Origin: Tumebacillus sp. BK434 | GTDB taxonomy: Bacteria > Bacillota > Bacilli > Tumebacillales > Tumebacillaceae | NCBI RefSeq assembly: GCF_004340785.1 | Contig: NZ_SLXS01000003.1 | Location: forward strand, 678,203-742,202 | Direction: 5' to 3' | DNA length: 64,000 nucleotides | Program-made: the position numbers and the translations under genes | The notes under the pieces: model-generated | Seen by the model: the letters and a program-made list of their open reading frames with translations, nothing else | Database searches by the model: none | What the model was told of the DNA's origin: nothing | Shown: positions 51,384-58,986 of the stretch, piece by piece | Layout: the number at the start of each line of letters is the position of its first letter | Numbering within the stretch: the stretch's first letter is position 1

Positions 51384-52164
51384 CGTCTGCCGCCTCCCCC
51401 TGTATCGGATAAAAACGCCGCCCCGCCTTCGCCATCCGCTGCAGCAGCGGCGCCGGGCGGTAGCGGTCGTCACCCTGCTCGGCAAACACGCCTTGCAGCA
51501 CGGCGACGACCTGCTCGACCCCGATCTGATCCGCCCATTCCAGCGGGCCGTGCGGGTAGTTCGTGCCGAGCCGCATCGCCGTGTCCAAGTCTGCTTCCGT
51601 CGCGATCCCTTCCATCAGCGCGTACGCCGCTTCGTTGATCACCATCGCCACCACGCGCGGCATGACCAGCCCGGCGCTGTCCTTGACCCAGACCGCTTCC
51701 CGGCCGAGCCCCGCTTGCAAAAAGCGACCCGCCCGCTCCGCCGTCTCCGCGCTGGTCTGCAAGCCTTGCGCCGCCTCCAGACAAGCCACCCCGGCCAGCG
51801 GCGGCACATAGCCGAATCCGGCGACCCGCTCCGGCAGCGCACACCACGACGCCGCTTCCGTCACCGACAGCCCCAGCGCCGCGATCAGCAAAAGCGCGTC
51901 GGGCGCCATCCGCCGTTCCACTTCGCGCACGATCTCGCGCACCGTTTCCCGCTCGGAGGCGAAGGCGAGCACGACCGTGTCGAACGTCCGCACCTCCACC
52001 GTCTGCATCAGTTCGCGCACCGCATGCAGCCCGTCCCCCTTCCAGACAAAAAGCGGTTCGTCTGCCGCAAACGACGTCACGAGCAGCCCCGAACCGGCCA
52101 GCTCCCTCGCCATCTCCCGGGCAACGATTCCGTCACCGAGTACCAGCACGCGGCTGTTCGTCAT
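51355..52164 (-). CDS. C-terminal half of a PaaH-type 3-hydroxyacyl-CoA dehydrogenase (separate gene)
   Basis: 269 residues. The first 95 residues are a reduced Rossmann-like domain (SRVLVLGDGIVAREMAREL; GDGIVA instead of GxGxxG), and the rest is a 3HCDH C-terminal domain (VWVKDSAGLVMPRVVAMVIN, NYPHGPLEWADQIG). This matches the second half of long PaaH proteins, which carry such a reduced Rossmann domain and a second 3HCDH domain. It follows the gene for the first half. Strong SD GGAAGGAGG. Unlikely to bind NAD itself; probably a subunit of the same enzyme. Confidence 0.75.
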   Translation of the reverse strand: MTNSRVLVLGDGIVAREMARELAGSGLLVTSFAADEPLFVWKGDGLHAVRELMQTVEVRTFDTVVLAFASERETVREIVREVERRMAPDALLLIAALGLSVTEAASWCALPERVAGFGYVPPLAGVACLEAAQGLQTSAETAERAGRFLQAGLGREAVWVKDSAGLVMPRVVAMVINEAAYALMEGIATEADLDTAMRLGTNYPHGPLEWADQIGVEQVVAVLQGVFAEQGDDRYRPAPLLQRMAKAGRRFYPIQGEAADDADARGGHY

Positions 52165-52235
52165 CGAGACAGACCTCCTTCCCCGTCCTGAGCGACAATC
52201 CCATCCCCCAGCACCGGCACGCGGCTAGTCGTCAT
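52161..52235 (-). other. Duplicated 5' segment of the paaH C-half gene, forming a 24-codon frame
   Basis: Reading the minus strand from 52235, ATG plus 23 codons give MTTSRVPVLGDGIVAQDGEG and then GLSR, nearly the same as the start of the downstream gene (MTNSRVLVLGDGIVARE). It overlaps the stop of the N-half gene and ends in TGA overlapping the ATG at 52164. It is a tandem duplication of about 70 bp at the gene junction, possibly serving as a coupling leader. Confidence 0.75.
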
Positions 52236-53088
52236 AGCGGTAGAACCCCCTTCCCGTCTTCCGCCCGAGCGTCCCGGCCTGCACCAGCCGCGCCTGCAGC
52301 GGATGCGGACGGTAGCGCGGCTCCTCATACATCGCCCGGTACACGCTTTCGCTCACCGCCAAGTTGACGTCGATCCCGATCAGATCCATCAGCTGAAACG
52401 GCCCCATCCGAAATCTCCCCCCGTCGCGGGCCAGCCGGTCGATCGTTCCCACATCGGCCACGCCTTCCTGCAGCAAACGCAGCGCCTCGCCGTAATACGG
52501 CCGCGCCACCCGGTTGACCAGAAAACCCGGTGTGTCCTGGCACAGCACCGTCGTCTTGCCCAGCGACTCGGCAAAGCTGCGCGCCAGATACACGGTGCGC
52601 GGCTCCGTGCGCAGCCCCTGAATCACTTCCACCAGCTGCATCAAGGGCACCGGATTGAAAAAATGCAGCCCGACCACCCGCTCCGGGTGCTGCAATCCGC
52701 CGGCCAGCGCCGTGATCGGCAGCGACGACGTATTGGATGCCAACAGGCACAGCGGGGACACCACCGCTTCCAGCTTGGCGAACAGCTCCTGTTTTAACGT
52801 CAACTGCTCCGGTGCCGCTTCGATCACCAGCGCCGTTTCGGCGAGCAGTTCCAATCTGGTCACCGGCGTGATCCTACTGACCACGGCGGCAGCGGTGCCG
52901 GTTGCCAGTTTGCCGATCGCTTCCCGCTTCTCCAGACGGCCGCGCAAGCTGCCGAGGGCAGCCAGCAGCGCCGCTTCGCTCAGATCGTACAACAACACCT
53001 CATACCCGGCCTGCGCCGCCGCCTGGGCGATGCCGATGCCCATCGTGCCCGCGCCGATGACGCCGACCGGCTGCTCCCACACTTTCAT
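52225..53088 (-). CDS. paaH: 3-hydroxyacyl-CoA dehydrogenase (PaaH N-terminal half / 3-hydroxybutyryl-CoA dehydrogenase)
   Basis: 287 residues. NAD motif VGVIGAGTMGIGIAQAAAQAG, VGLHFFNPVPLMQLVEVIQG with the catalytic His, and the 3HCDH domain with TPGFLVNRVARPYYGEALRL and GPFQLMDLIGIDVN, ending GRGFYRYDD. Oxidises (S)-3-hydroxyadipyl-CoA or a similar 3-hydroxyacyl-CoA. It lies 15 nt after the DUF1858 gene and is followed by the gene for the second half. Confidence 0.88.
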   Translation of the reverse strand: MKVWEQPVGVIGAGTMGIGIAQAAAQAGYEVLLYDLSEAALLAALGSLRGRLEKREAIGKLATGTAAAVVSRITPVTRLELLAETALVIEAAPEQLTLKQELFAKLEAVVSPLCLLASNTSSLPITALAGGLQHPERVVGLHFFNPVPLMQLVEVIQGLRTEPRTVYLARSFAESLGKTTVLCQDTPGFLVNRVARPYYGEALRLLQEGVADVGTIDRLARDGGRFRMGPFQLMDLIGIDVNLAVSESVYRAMYEEPRYRPHPLQARLVQAGTLGRKTGRGFYRYDD

Positions 53089-53103
53089 CCTGCAGCCAGC
53101 CTC

Positions 53104-53331
53104 CTAGCCCCGCACCCGTTCCAGCCGCTCGACGAGCGCTTTCAGGTCGCAGATCATCTCCTCCAGATCTTGTACCGCCGCATACCCGGCCGCTTTTTCC
53201 AGCTCGGAGAACAACGTGACATAGCACCCTGCGCAAAAGGTCAGCTCGTGCTTGTCGAACACCTCGACCGCCTCCGGGTATCTGTGCACCACTTCGCCTA
53301 CAGTCAGCCCTTTATGAATCACAAAAGACAC
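53104..53331 (-). CDS. DUF1858-like small protein with CxxC
   Basis: 75 residues. GLTVGEVVHRYPEAVEVFDK then ELTFCAGCYVTLFSELEKAA is the DUF1858 pattern (helical domain with a C-x-G-C redox or metal pair). Found elsewhere next to hybrid-cluster or redox enzymes. Here it lies between the PaaA-like oxygenase and PaaH genes. The role is unknown; a redox or cluster helper for the oxygenase is a guess. Confidence 0.7.
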   Translation of the reverse strand: MSFVIHKGLTVGEVVHRYPEAVEVFDKHELTFCAGCYVTLFSELEKAAGYAAVQDLEEMICDLKALVERLERVRG

Positions 53332-53348
53332 CTCCGGTTCAGTAAGAA

Positions 53349-53374
53349 GGAGATACCATCGCCTTGGTATCTCC
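53349..53374 (-). terminator. Hairpin between the oxygenase and DUF1858 genes
   Basis: GGAGATACCA-TCGCCT-TGGTATCTCC, a 10-bp perfect stem with only a weak T-run (TTCTTA) on the minus strand. More likely an mRNA-processing or partial attenuation hairpin than a full terminator. Confidence 0.5.
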
Positions 53375-53398
53375 CCTTGCTACTCATGCGTTTCGGCT

Positions 53399-54226
53399 TC
53401 ATCCGGTGATCGTCGCATCCTCCTGCAGCTTATCCCAGTCCGGCGCCCAGACCGGCATGCGCAGGCCCGCGCGCTCGACCACTTTGCGCACGTCCGCCTC
53501 GAAGGCGAGGCGCACTTCGTGGTTGTCGCGCTTTTTCAGGCCCAGTTTGCGGTAGATCTGGTTGCGTCTTGAATTTGGTTTGCCAAAAATGTTCATCACC
53601 CGCGGGAACCAGCGGTCGAGCGCTTCCTGCGTCGCGTCGCGGTGCTCCGGGTCTTTGCCGAGCCGGACCAGCCACGAATCGCCGTGCGCCACGTGCATCA
53701 GCTCTTCCTTCATGATCCCTTCCATCACCCGGCGCCACGGGCCGTAGGACGACTGCTCCGAGTCTTCCAACTGGTGCCCGGCGCCACGGTCCATCAATAC
53801 GTTGAACATGATGAAGTCATACCACGTATTGATCGGATAGTAGAAAATGTTCACCCGGTCATCGTGCGCCGCCCGGGTCGCGCCGAGCTCCACCTCGTCG
53901 CCGACGCGCAAAGTGAAATCGAACTCCTTCAGCCGGGCATCGACGTCGACGCCGAGCTCTTGGAGGAGCTTATACATCACGCGCCCGTGGCGCACTTCGT
54001 CTTTGGTGATCGTCGCCACCGACAGCATCTCCGCCGTCGTCGGCGCTTTCATGATCCACGGGACATAGCCAAACGCGCCGGCCACTTCCGAGTCGGCCTG
54101 CATCAGCATCAGGTGGATCAGGTTCTCCCGATACTCCTCCGTCATCTCCTCCGGCGACTCGATCGTCTCCCCGCTGGCGATCTTCTCCAGCAACTGCTGC
54201 TCTTTTTCCAGTTCGGACAAAGCCAT
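53399..54226 (-). CDS. paaA: PaaA-like phenylacetyl-CoA epoxidase catalytic subunit (di-iron)
   Basis: 275 residues, ferritin-like. TEEYRENLIHLMLMQADSEV gives the first Glu ligand; ITKDEVRHGRVMYKLLQELG is the first ExxH, MKEELMHVAHGDSWLVRLG the second. The span WIMKAPTTAEMLSVATITKD matches PaaA. PaaA inserts oxygen in the ring of phenylacetyl-CoA together with PaaB, C and E; none of these is in this cluster. ATG 54226 has GGGAGG about 10 nt upstream. Confidence 0.75.
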   Translation of the reverse strand: MALSELEKEQQLLEKIASGETIESPEEMTEEYRENLIHLMLMQADSEVAGAFGYVPWIMKAPTTAEMLSVATITKDEVRHGRVMYKLLQELGVDVDARLKEFDFTLRVGDEVELGATRAAHDDRVNIFYYPINTWYDFIMFNVLMDRGAGHQLEDSEQSSYGPWRRVMEGIMKEELMHVAHGDSWLVRLGKDPEHRDATQEALDRWFPRVMNIFGKPNSRRNQIYRKLGLKKRDNHEVRLAFEADVRKVVERAGLRMPVWAPDWDKLQEDATITG

Positions 54227-54281
54227 TCGTCAGCAACCTCCCTGTCAGCGTGGACCGGGCTGGCGGGTGCAGGCGCGAGGA

Positions 54282-55061
54282 TTAGCGCCCGGTAAACTCC
54301 GGTGCGCGCTTCTCCAAAAACGCCTGCACCCCTTCGCGGAAATCTTCGCTCCGCCCGGCCATTCCTTGATACTGCGCTTCCGTTTCCAGCGCGGTGAACA
54401 GATCGCTTTCCGAGCCTTGGTAGATCGAGCGCTTGGTCAAGCCCAGCGCATAGGTCGGCCCTGCTGCGATCTTCTGCGCGAATTCGCGCACGACGGTGTC
54501 CAGCTCTTCGGCCGGCACCACTTTGTTGACCATGCCGAGGCGCTCCGCCTCTGCTGCCGTGACCACCTCGCCGGTCAACGCCAGCTCCATCGCTTTGCCG
54601 ACGCCGATCAGGCGCGGCAGGAAATAGCTCGCGCCCGAATCGGGCACGAGGCCGATCTTGCAGAACGCGATGGTGAATTTTGCTTTGTCGGAGGCGATGC
54701 GCAGGTCGGCCGCCAGAGCGAATGCTGCGCCAGCCCCGGCTGCTGCGCCGTTGACCGCCGCGATGATCGGCTTGCGCATCGTCTGCATGCGCACGATCAG
54801 CGGGTTGTAGCGCTCGCGCACCGCATTGGACAGGTCGGCGTGATTGAATTCGGCTCCGTCGTTGAGATCCTGTCCCGAGCAGAACGCCCGCCCGGTCCCG
54901 GTCAGCACGATCGCGCGCACGTTGTCATCCTGCTCCGCTTTTTTCAGCGCATCATACAGTTCATCGCCCATCTGCTGGTTGTAGGCGTTCATCACCTGCG
55001 GGCGGTTCAGCGTCAAAGTCAAAACTCCGTTTTCCAAAGCATACAAAATCGTTTCGTACAT
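54282..55061 (-). CDS. paaG: Enoyl-CoA hydratase/isomerase, PaaG-like
   Basis: 259 residues, crotonase fold. Oxyanion-hole loops RAFCSGQDLND and AAVNGAAAGAGAAFALAAD; LVPDSGASYFLPRLIGVGKA carries the Asp used by ring epoxide isomerases such as PaaG. DSGASYFLPR is the family form. It would turn 1,2-epoxyphenylacetyl-CoA into the oxepin for ring opening, although a plain enoyl-CoA hydratase role is possible. AAAGGGAG precedes ATG 55061. Confidence 0.83.
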   Translation of the reverse strand: MYETILYALENGVLTLTLNRPQVMNAYNQQMGDELYDALKKAEQDDNVRAIVLTGTGRAFCSGQDLNDGAEFNHADLSNAVRERYNPLIVRMQTMRKPIIAAVNGAAAGAGAAFALAADLRIASDKAKFTIAFCKIGLVPDSGASYFLPRLIGVGKAMELALTGEVVTAAEAERLGMVNKVVPAEELDTVVREFAQKIAAGPTYALGLTKRSIYQGSESDLFTALETEAQYQGMAGRSEDFREGVQAFLEKRAPEFTGR

Positions 55062-55085
55062 GTGAGAGACTCCCTTTCAAATAAG

Positions 55086-55391
55086 TTAGCCCGCCACCAC
55101 TTCCGCAAACGAGAACGACACGAGTCCGCCGGCAAACGATTGCAGGTCGGCGCCTGCCGCTTGGCTCTCCGGCGTTTTAAACGAAGCTTTCAGCGTGTCG
55201 AGATTCTCAAAATACATCTCGCACATCAGATAGTGTTCCGGCGTGCCGCCGCGCAGGTCGAAAAACTTCGACACCTCCGTGCGGATCAGCCCCGGCGTCT
55301 TCCCGTTCAGTTCCAAATGCCTGCCGAAATAATGTTGGGTAAAGGCATCCAAATCTTCAGGATGTTTGTACAATGCTATCATTTTGACCAT
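55086..55391 (-). CDS. EthD-domain protein
   Basis: 101 residues, ferredoxin-like EthD fold: MVKMIALYKHPEDLDAFTQH, then FGRHLELNGKTPGL and YLMCEMYFENLDTLKAS. Such small proteins help oxygenases or act as dimeric isomerase-like enzymes. ATG 55391 has GAGGAGG about 10 nt upstream; the frame to 55589 has no SD. First gene of the leftward aromatic operon. Confidence 0.78.
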   Translation of the reverse strand: MVKMIALYKHPEDLDAFTQHYFGRHLELNGKTPGLIRTEVSKFFDLRGGTPEHYLMCEMYFENLDTLKASFKTPESQAAGADLQSFAGGLVSFSFAEVVAG

Positions 55392-55449
55392 CCAGTCTAA
55401 ACCTCCTCTATTTTCAGAAACGAATCTCTCACAGCCTCTCGTTTTAGAT

Positions 55450-55490
55450 ATATAGATTGCGGCGAAAAACATTCCGAAATTTTCATTTCG
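55450..55490 (-). promoter_or_regulatory. Promoter/operator region of the aromatic operon
   Basis: Minus strand: TATATA at about 55450-55456 may be the -10. About 20 bp upstream is the perfect dyad CGAAAT-TTTC-ATTTCG (55475-55490), placed where a repressor or activator would bind. No regulator gene of TetR/PaaR type is adjacent. Confidence 0.4.
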
Positions 55491-55592
55491 TATCATGTTT
55501 CGCGATTTTTCGAGTAGTTCTAAAGAGTGCAGTATAAAACGGCCGTCCTTCGTCCAGACTTGATGACAACTACTCTTGAGGAGAACCAAATC

Positions 55593-56069
55593 ATGAACGT
55601 GTACAAACCGCCATTACAAAAAAACCTGGGCGCGCCCAGCCCGCACCGCTCGTCCGGCGGACCTTGGCGCCGCTTCCTGAGCCATCCGGTCTGGCGGCAA
55701 AGCTTGATGTCCGGGCTCTTGTGCACCGTCGTGGTGATGACGTATGCACTGCTCGGCATGATCGCCTTTCAACTCTATTATCACTTTTGGTTTCAGGTGT
55801 TTCTGATTCTCTTCACGCCGGTCTGGCTGGTCTGCTACGGCCTGCTGTTCGCCTCGCGCTGGAAGTGGCACGAACTGGTCCTCGGCGTTTTTCTCGCCTT
55901 GTTTCCGATCGCCTATTTCTATTTGAGCGGCGTGGAAGACACCGGCTATCGTCTGTCTTCTGCCCTGTCCCTGTCCGGCGGTGGCGTGCTCGCCGTGTCG
56001 CTGGGCTATTGGCTGGCCAGAATCGGCCGCTCGCTGTTTCGCACGCCAACGCAAAAAAGACCGGGCTAG
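55593..56069 (+). CDS. Four-helix membrane protein of unknown function
   Basis: 158 residues; MNVYKPPLQKNLGAP polar start, then helices around LMSGLLCTVVVMTYALLGMI, FQVFLILFTPVWLVCYGLLF, LVLGVFLALFPIAYFYLSG and LSLSGGGVLAVSLGYWLARI. No family recognised. ATG 55593 has TTGAGGAG about 9 nt upstream. Its final codons are part of a very long terminator stem. Confidence 0.7.
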   Translation: MNVYKPPLQKNLGAPSPHRSSGGPWRRFLSHPVWRQSLMSGLLCTVVVMTYALLGMIAFQLYYHFWFQVFLILFTPVWLVCYGLLFASRWKWHELVLGVFLALFPIAYFYLSGVEDTGYRLSSALSLSGGGVLAVSLGYWLARIGRSLFRTPTQKRPG

Positions 56070-56092
56070 CGGGCCCGGTCTTTTTTGCGTTG
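56046..56092. terminator. Long perfect bidirectional terminator
   Basis: CCAACGCAAAAAAGACCGGG (one arm, 56046-56066 in full 21 bp) and its exact complement ending GGTCTTTTTTGCGTTGG at 56092, loop TAGCGG... . Serves the membrane protein gene and the convergent HTH-TPR gene. Confidence 0.9.
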
Positions 56093-56095
56093 GGA

Positions 56096-57388
56096 TTAAA
56101 TTACGATCTTGCGCTCGCGAAGGTTTTCTTCCATCGCTTCGTTCATTTTTTCGAGGCACTCCATCGCTTCTTTGAAGTCGCCTTTCGCTTTGTAGATGTC
56201 GCCGAGGATCGAGTACGCCTTGACCAGTTCGCCAAACGCCTGCACGTCCTGATAGATCGTGACCGCCTTGCGCAGGAACTCGGCAGCGTCTTCCGCCTGG
56301 TTGCCTGCCGAGGCGATCTGACCGCTCATACGGTAGACGTGCGCGCGGTCGAGGTTCTCTTCCGGGAAGTACTTCAGTGCGGATGCACAGTGCTCCGCCG
56401 CCTGCTCGACGCGGTTGTCTTGGATCAGGATGCGGGCGAGGTCGCTGTGCAGTTGGCCCACTTCCGTCTCGCACCCGATGTCCGCGTAGTCGCGCATACA
56501 TTGCGTGAGGATGGAGATCGCTTCGTCGATGTTGCCGGTCTCGCCTTTGACGATGCCGTATTTCGCCTTCACGTCGATCGTCATTTTCATGTTGTTCAAG
56601 GACTGGAAGATCGACAAGGCCGACTGCGAGTACTCGGCCGCTTTTTCAAACTCGCCCATCTCGCGGTAGGTGAAGGACAGTTCGAGGTAGATGTCGCCGA
56701 TCTGCTTAAAGTGGTTGCTGCCGGTCAGCAGGGAGTTGGACTCCTGGTAGAACGTCAGCGCCTCGTTGTACTCGCCCAGCTTGTAGTAGACGGTGCCGAG
56801 GTTCTTGATGATGTTCGCCTGCAGGTACAGCTCGGCGAGCTGGCCCTTTTTGATCATCTCGTACGCCTTTTTCCAGTAGTGGATGGCGATCGGGTAGTTC
56901 TTCTCCATATAGGAGAGTTCGCCCAGCTTGTTCAGCACGAGCAGTTGAATGCCATTGTCGTTGCGCGCTACTGCAGAATCCAAAACGCTTTCGAAACGGT
57001 CGGTGGCATCGTTCAGCTTGCCCGTGTTCAGATAGCAGACCGCCAGATCGTACGCGACGTCGATCGAAGACACGTGCGGGGACGGGTTCTCTTCCAGATC
57101 GATCAGCATTTCGATCGCTTTCTCATACTCGCGGGTCGCCATCAACGCCTTGGCGATCTTGTACACGCTGACCTTCTCCATCTGCGTTTCGGTGTCGGTC
57201 AGGAAGTACTCGATCGGCGTGTCCAGCTTCTCCGCGATCGCTGCGAGCAGGTTGTGCGACGGGTTGGCTTTGTCCGATTCGATCTGGGAGATCATGCTCG
57301 GCGTGACCAGCCCTGCGCTCAGGTCGCTTTGCGTCAATCCTTTTCGAATTCTCAGTTCACGAATTTTCTGTCCCAAAGTGGCTTTCAT
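56096..57388 (-). CDS. HTH-TPR regulator 1 (RRNPP-like)
   Basis: 430 residues. XRE helix-turn-helix at about 5-62 (IRELRIRKGLTQSDLSAGLV, PSMISQIESDKANPSHNLLA) followed by about nine tetratricopeptide-like repeats to the C-terminus (for example NLGTVYYKLGEYNEALTFYQ and LGDIYKAKGDFKEAMECLEK). This is the architecture of PlcR/NprR/AimR-type regulators that bind short exported peptides. Normal length for the type. It faces a second such gene across 266 bp and has its own near-consensus promoter. No peptide gene lies directly behind it. Confidence 0.85.
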   Translation of the reverse strand: MKATLGQKIRELRIRKGLTQSDLSAGLVTPSMISQIESDKANPSHNLLAAIAEKLDTPIEYFLTDTETQMEKVSVYKIAKALMATREYEKAIEMLIDLEENPSPHVSSIDVAYDLAVCYLNTGKLNDATDRFESVLDSAVARNDNGIQLLVLNKLGELSYMEKNYPIAIHYWKKAYEMIKKGQLAELYLQANIIKNLGTVYYKLGEYNEALTFYQESNSLLTGSNHFKQIGDIYLELSFTYREMGEFEKAAEYSQSALSIFQSLNNMKMTIDVKAKYGIVKGETGNIDEAISILTQCMRDYADIGCETEVGQLHSDLARILIQDNRVEQAAEHCASALKYFPEENLDRAHVYRMSGQIASAGNQAEDAAEFLRKAVTIYQDVQAFGELVKAYSILGDIYKAKGDFKEAMECLEKMNEAMEENLRERKIVI

Positions 57389-57483
57389 AGCTGTCTCCTC
57401 CGTTATTATCGCCTGACTTACTTTTAGAAACTTTGATTATATATGTGATGAGTGATCATTTATCGTTACTTCAACTTAGTTTC

Positions 57484-57511
57484 ATTATAAGAAATATATA
57501 AAATCTGTCAA
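57484..57511 (-). promoter_or_regulatory. Near-consensus promoter of HTH-TPR regulator 1
   Basis: Minus strand: TTGACA (57511-57506), 16-bp spacer, TATAAT (57489-57484). Leader of about 90 nt. A second TATAAT lies nearer the gene without a good -35. Confidence 0.8.
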
Positions 57512-57590
57512 CTAAACAGCGGCAAATCTTTTCGAAATTTAGCGTGTATTTTCAAACTTTTTAAGAAGTTTACGCAAATGCGGTTTACAG

Positions 57591-57619
57591 TTGTACCTGC
57601 AAGACCTCCTTGATATACT
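57591..57619 (+). promoter_or_regulatory. Promoter of HTH-TPR regulator 2
   Basis: TTGTAC (57591-57596), exact 17-bp spacer, TATACT (57614-57619), 36 nt before the start codon. GTTACAATTAGTTGA just downstream recurs in similar form before the XRE gene at 59365. Confidence 0.75.
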
Positions 57620-57654
57620 AGAAAAAAGTTACAATTAGTTGAGGGGGCCCTCAG

Positions 57655-58941
57655 ATGATGGACATGTATCGCGCTGTCACTCTCGGGGATCTGCTCCGCG
57701 AACGCCGGACCACACTGGGCCTGACGATGCGCGAAGTAGCAGGTTCCACACTTTCCCCCACCGCTGTCAACAACATTGAAAAAGGCAAGATCAACCCGAC
57801 GATCGACACGGTGCTCTATCTGTGCCAAGTTCTGCAACTGCAGCCTGAGAAAGTGCTGCTCTTTTATCCCGACTTTGCCAAAACGGCCGGTGTTCTGTTC
57901 ACCCGCATCGACGAGATGGTCGCAAGCGGCGAGACAGACGATGCCTTGACTTTGCTTTATGACATGTACTGGGTGGCCGCCGAGCTGCCCGACCATGAAC
58001 AGCACACCGCCGAGATTCAGTTTAAGATCTCCCAAGTGTTCGCCGACAATGGACGTTTTGACAGTGCGACAACGGCGATGACAGACGCCTACAAGCTGTT
58101 CATCCTGACCAAAAACTACCCGCGCCAAGTCGACGCCGTCTGCGCCCTCGCCGTTTTTTCCAAAACGGAAGGGCAGTTGCAACGTGCGCTCGGCGTATAC
58201 ACGACCGCGTTGGAGCTCGCCTACCGCCATCAGCTGTTCACCCGCGTGACCAGCATCTTGATGGAGATGGCGCAGATCCACATGGAGTGCGTCGAGCAGC
58301 AGGAGGCGATCGTGCTCTGCAACCAAGCGGAGCTGGTCTATGACAACCTCCGCGACGCCGAGGGCAAAGCCCGGGCGAAGTTCCTGCGCGCGCAGGCATT
58401 AGCCGAGATCGGCAAGCTGCAGCAGGCGCTGGAGGCTGCCGACGCTGCCCGCAGTCATTTTCAAGCGACCGGCGACCAGCAGCGGCTGACGGAAGCGTCG
58501 CGGCTGCTCGGCGAGATCTACAGCGGTCTGCACGACTATGCGCAGGCCCGCGAGCACTACCTGCAGGCGCTGGCGTTGGCTGAGAGCGCCGCTCCGGACG
58601 AGCTGCACCGCGCCAAAGGCGGGCTGGCCAGCCTGTCTCTGCAGCAGCAGGAGCCTGAACGCGCCCGCGAGCACGCGTTGGAAGCGCTATCCGGCCTGCA
58701 ACAGCCGCGCGACCGCTCCAAGCTGTACTGCATCCTCGCCGGCTGCGACCTGCAGGACGGCAATACCGACGGGTACAAAACTTACATGCACCAGGCGGTG
58801 ACCACCTTGCAGGAAGCGGGGGATACCTGTTCCGCCGCCTTGATCCAATGCGAGTTGGCCGACCAGACGGACGACTTGGAACTGCTCCGCGACGGAGTGC
58901 GCAAACTGCGCCAGGTGATCGTTGCGCGCAAACGAATATAA
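57655..58941 (+). CDS. HTH-TPR regulator 2 (RRNPP-like)
   Basis: 428 residues: XRE HTH at about 9-66 (LGDLLRERRTTLGLTMREVA, LSPTAVNNIEKGKINPTIDT) and TPR-like helical pairs up to the end (LGEIYSGLHDYAQAREHYLQ, KFLRAQALAEIGKLQQALEA). Same architecture as the divergent gene but clearly different sequence, so an old duplication or separate lineage. GAGGGGGCCC precedes ATG 57655 (ATG-ATG). Target genes and ligand are unknown. Confidence 0.84.
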   Translation: MMDMYRAVTLGDLLRERRTTLGLTMREVAGSTLSPTAVNNIEKGKINPTIDTVLYLCQVLQLQPEKVLLFYPDFAKTAGVLFTRIDEMVASGETDDALTLLYDMYWVAAELPDHEQHTAEIQFKISQVFADNGRFDSATTAMTDAYKLFILTKNYPRQVDAVCALAVFSKTEGQLQRALGVYTTALELAYRHQLFTRVTSILMEMAQIHMECVEQQEAIVLCNQAELVYDNLRDAEGKARAKFLRAQALAEIGKLQQALEAADAARSHFQATGDQQRLTEASRLLGEIYSGLHDYAQAREHYLQALALAESAAPDELHRAKGGLASLSLQQQEPERAREHALEALSGLQQPRDRSKLYCILAGCDLQDGNTDGYKTYMHQAVTTLQEAGDTCSAALIQCELADQTDDLELLRDGVRKLRQVIVARKRI

Positions 58942-58945
58942 CGAG

Positions 58946-58986
58946 AAGGATCACCCAGGCGTCCCGGGTGGTCCTTTTCTTTTTTC
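58946..58986 (+). terminator. Terminator of HTH-TPR regulator 2
   Basis: AAGGATCACCC-AGGCGTCC-GGGTGGTCCTTTTCTTTTTT, stem of about 10 bp with G-T pairs and a long T-run. Confidence 0.82.
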
